A stretch of DNA of 14,522 nt, taken from NCBI GenBank assembly GCA_947458895.1, contig CANHBY010000003.1:1-14522 (forward strand), in the 5' to 3' direction. Shown here in pieces: positions 14,414 through 14,522 of the stretch. This DNA comes from Burkholderiales bacterium. GTDB taxonomy: Bacteria > Pseudomonadota > Gammaproteobacteria > Burkholderiales > Burkholderiaceae_C. The notes below the pieces were generated by a model. It was given only the letters and a program-made list of their open reading frames with translations. It made no database searches and had not been told where the DNA came from. A program made the position numbers and the translations under genes. How positions within the stretch are numbered: position 1 is the first letter of the stretch; each line of letters opens with the position of its first letter.

Positions 14414-14522
14414 GTCGAGTCGCGCGGGGGAATCGCACCCCCACGCGCTCACGGAACCGTACGTGAGACTCTCGCCTCATACGGCTCTTGTTGTCCAAGT
14501 CCCTCGTTTCGACAGCTTCCAG
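14414..14522 (-). mobile_element. Group II intron, 3' end (end of domain IV, domains V and VI)
   Basis: Read leftward, a 34-nt domain V (14487..14454) is followed by a domain VI hairpin and an AC terminus. In domain VI, GAG (14450..14448) pairs with CTC (14419..14417), GCGCG-type arms pair with CGCGC-type arms, and five G pair with five C (14430..14426). A single unpaired A at 14420 interrupts the lower stem. It lies seven bases before an intron end at C14414 (A14415-C14414, the AY end rule), as expected for the branch point. The IS66 sequence begins directly after. The intron body and any reverse transcriptase gene extend past the right edge, so intactness cannot be judged. Confidence 0.8.
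14454..14487 (-). ncRNA. Group II intron domain V (catalytic hairpin)
   Basis: On the minus strand the 34-nt unit begins GAGCCGTATGAGG and ends CACGTACGGTTC. The lower helix pairs GAGCCGT with ACGGTTC, and the upper helix GAGGC-GAGA-GTCTC carries a GNRA tetraloop. The catalytic triad AGC is at bases 2-4, and the two-base bulge region is on the 3' strand. Length, triad, bulge and loop all match the universally conserved domain V of bacterial group II introns, so a competent ribozyme core element is retained. Confidence 0.88.

Noticed and set aside
14037..14498. A 153-aa minus-strand open frame that joins intron, IS66 and gspF-antisense sequence
   Set aside because: Its first part is the translated ribozyme domains V and VI, its middle is the IS66 fragment, and its end is antisense to gspF. 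It is a chance open frame through structured RNA, not a gene.

Overview
The window looks like a chromosomal segment of a betaproteobacterium, most likely order Burkholderiales and probably a Comamonadaceae-like lineage. This rests on protein character, moderately high GC, AGGAGA-type ribosome binding sites and the arrangement of the type II secretion genes. No taxonomic marker gene is present, so the placement is inference.

Region 1 (1-2769). The left edge holds what looks like the start of a leftward gene (strong ribosome binding site, ATG at 3..1) and, in the opposite sense, an intrinsic terminator at about 37-67. Then come ilvA (biosynthetic threonine deaminase) and, 22 bp further on, a divergent CobT-like phosphoribosyltransferase. 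Both read rightward and are probably cotranscribed.

Region 2 (2811-14177). This is a nearly complete type II secretion system (T2SS, general secretory pathway). A short gspC reads leftward, convergent with cobT. From the gspC/gspG divergent promoter region, eleven genes read rightward without a break: gspG, H, I, J, K, L, M, N, D, E, F. They encode the major pseudopilin (G), minor pseudopilins (H, I, J, K), the inner-membrane platform (L, M, F, with C linking to the secretin), GspN, the outer-membrane secretin (D) and the cytoplasmic ATPase (E). Most junctions are overlaps or gaps under 40 bp. The exception is a 151-bp gap with a terminator-like hairpin between gspK and gspL. The prepilin peptidase (gspO/pilD) is not in the window and must be supplied from elsewhere.

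Region 3 (14178-14522). Just downstream of gspF is mobile-element debris on the minus strand: a frameshifted fragment of an IS66-family transposase, interrupted by the 3' end of a group II intron. Domain V, domain VI, the bulged branch-point A and the AC 3' terminus of the intron can all be read. The rest of the intron lies beyond the right edge.

No wholly new system was found. The points most worth a second look are the group II intron junction inside the DETP codons of the IS66 transposase, the CobT-like protein with Asp in place of the catalytic Glu, the hairpin and long gap splitting the gsp operon between K and L, a 12-bp in-frame repeat array in gspK, and a gspC promoter geometry that predicts a leaderless transcript.
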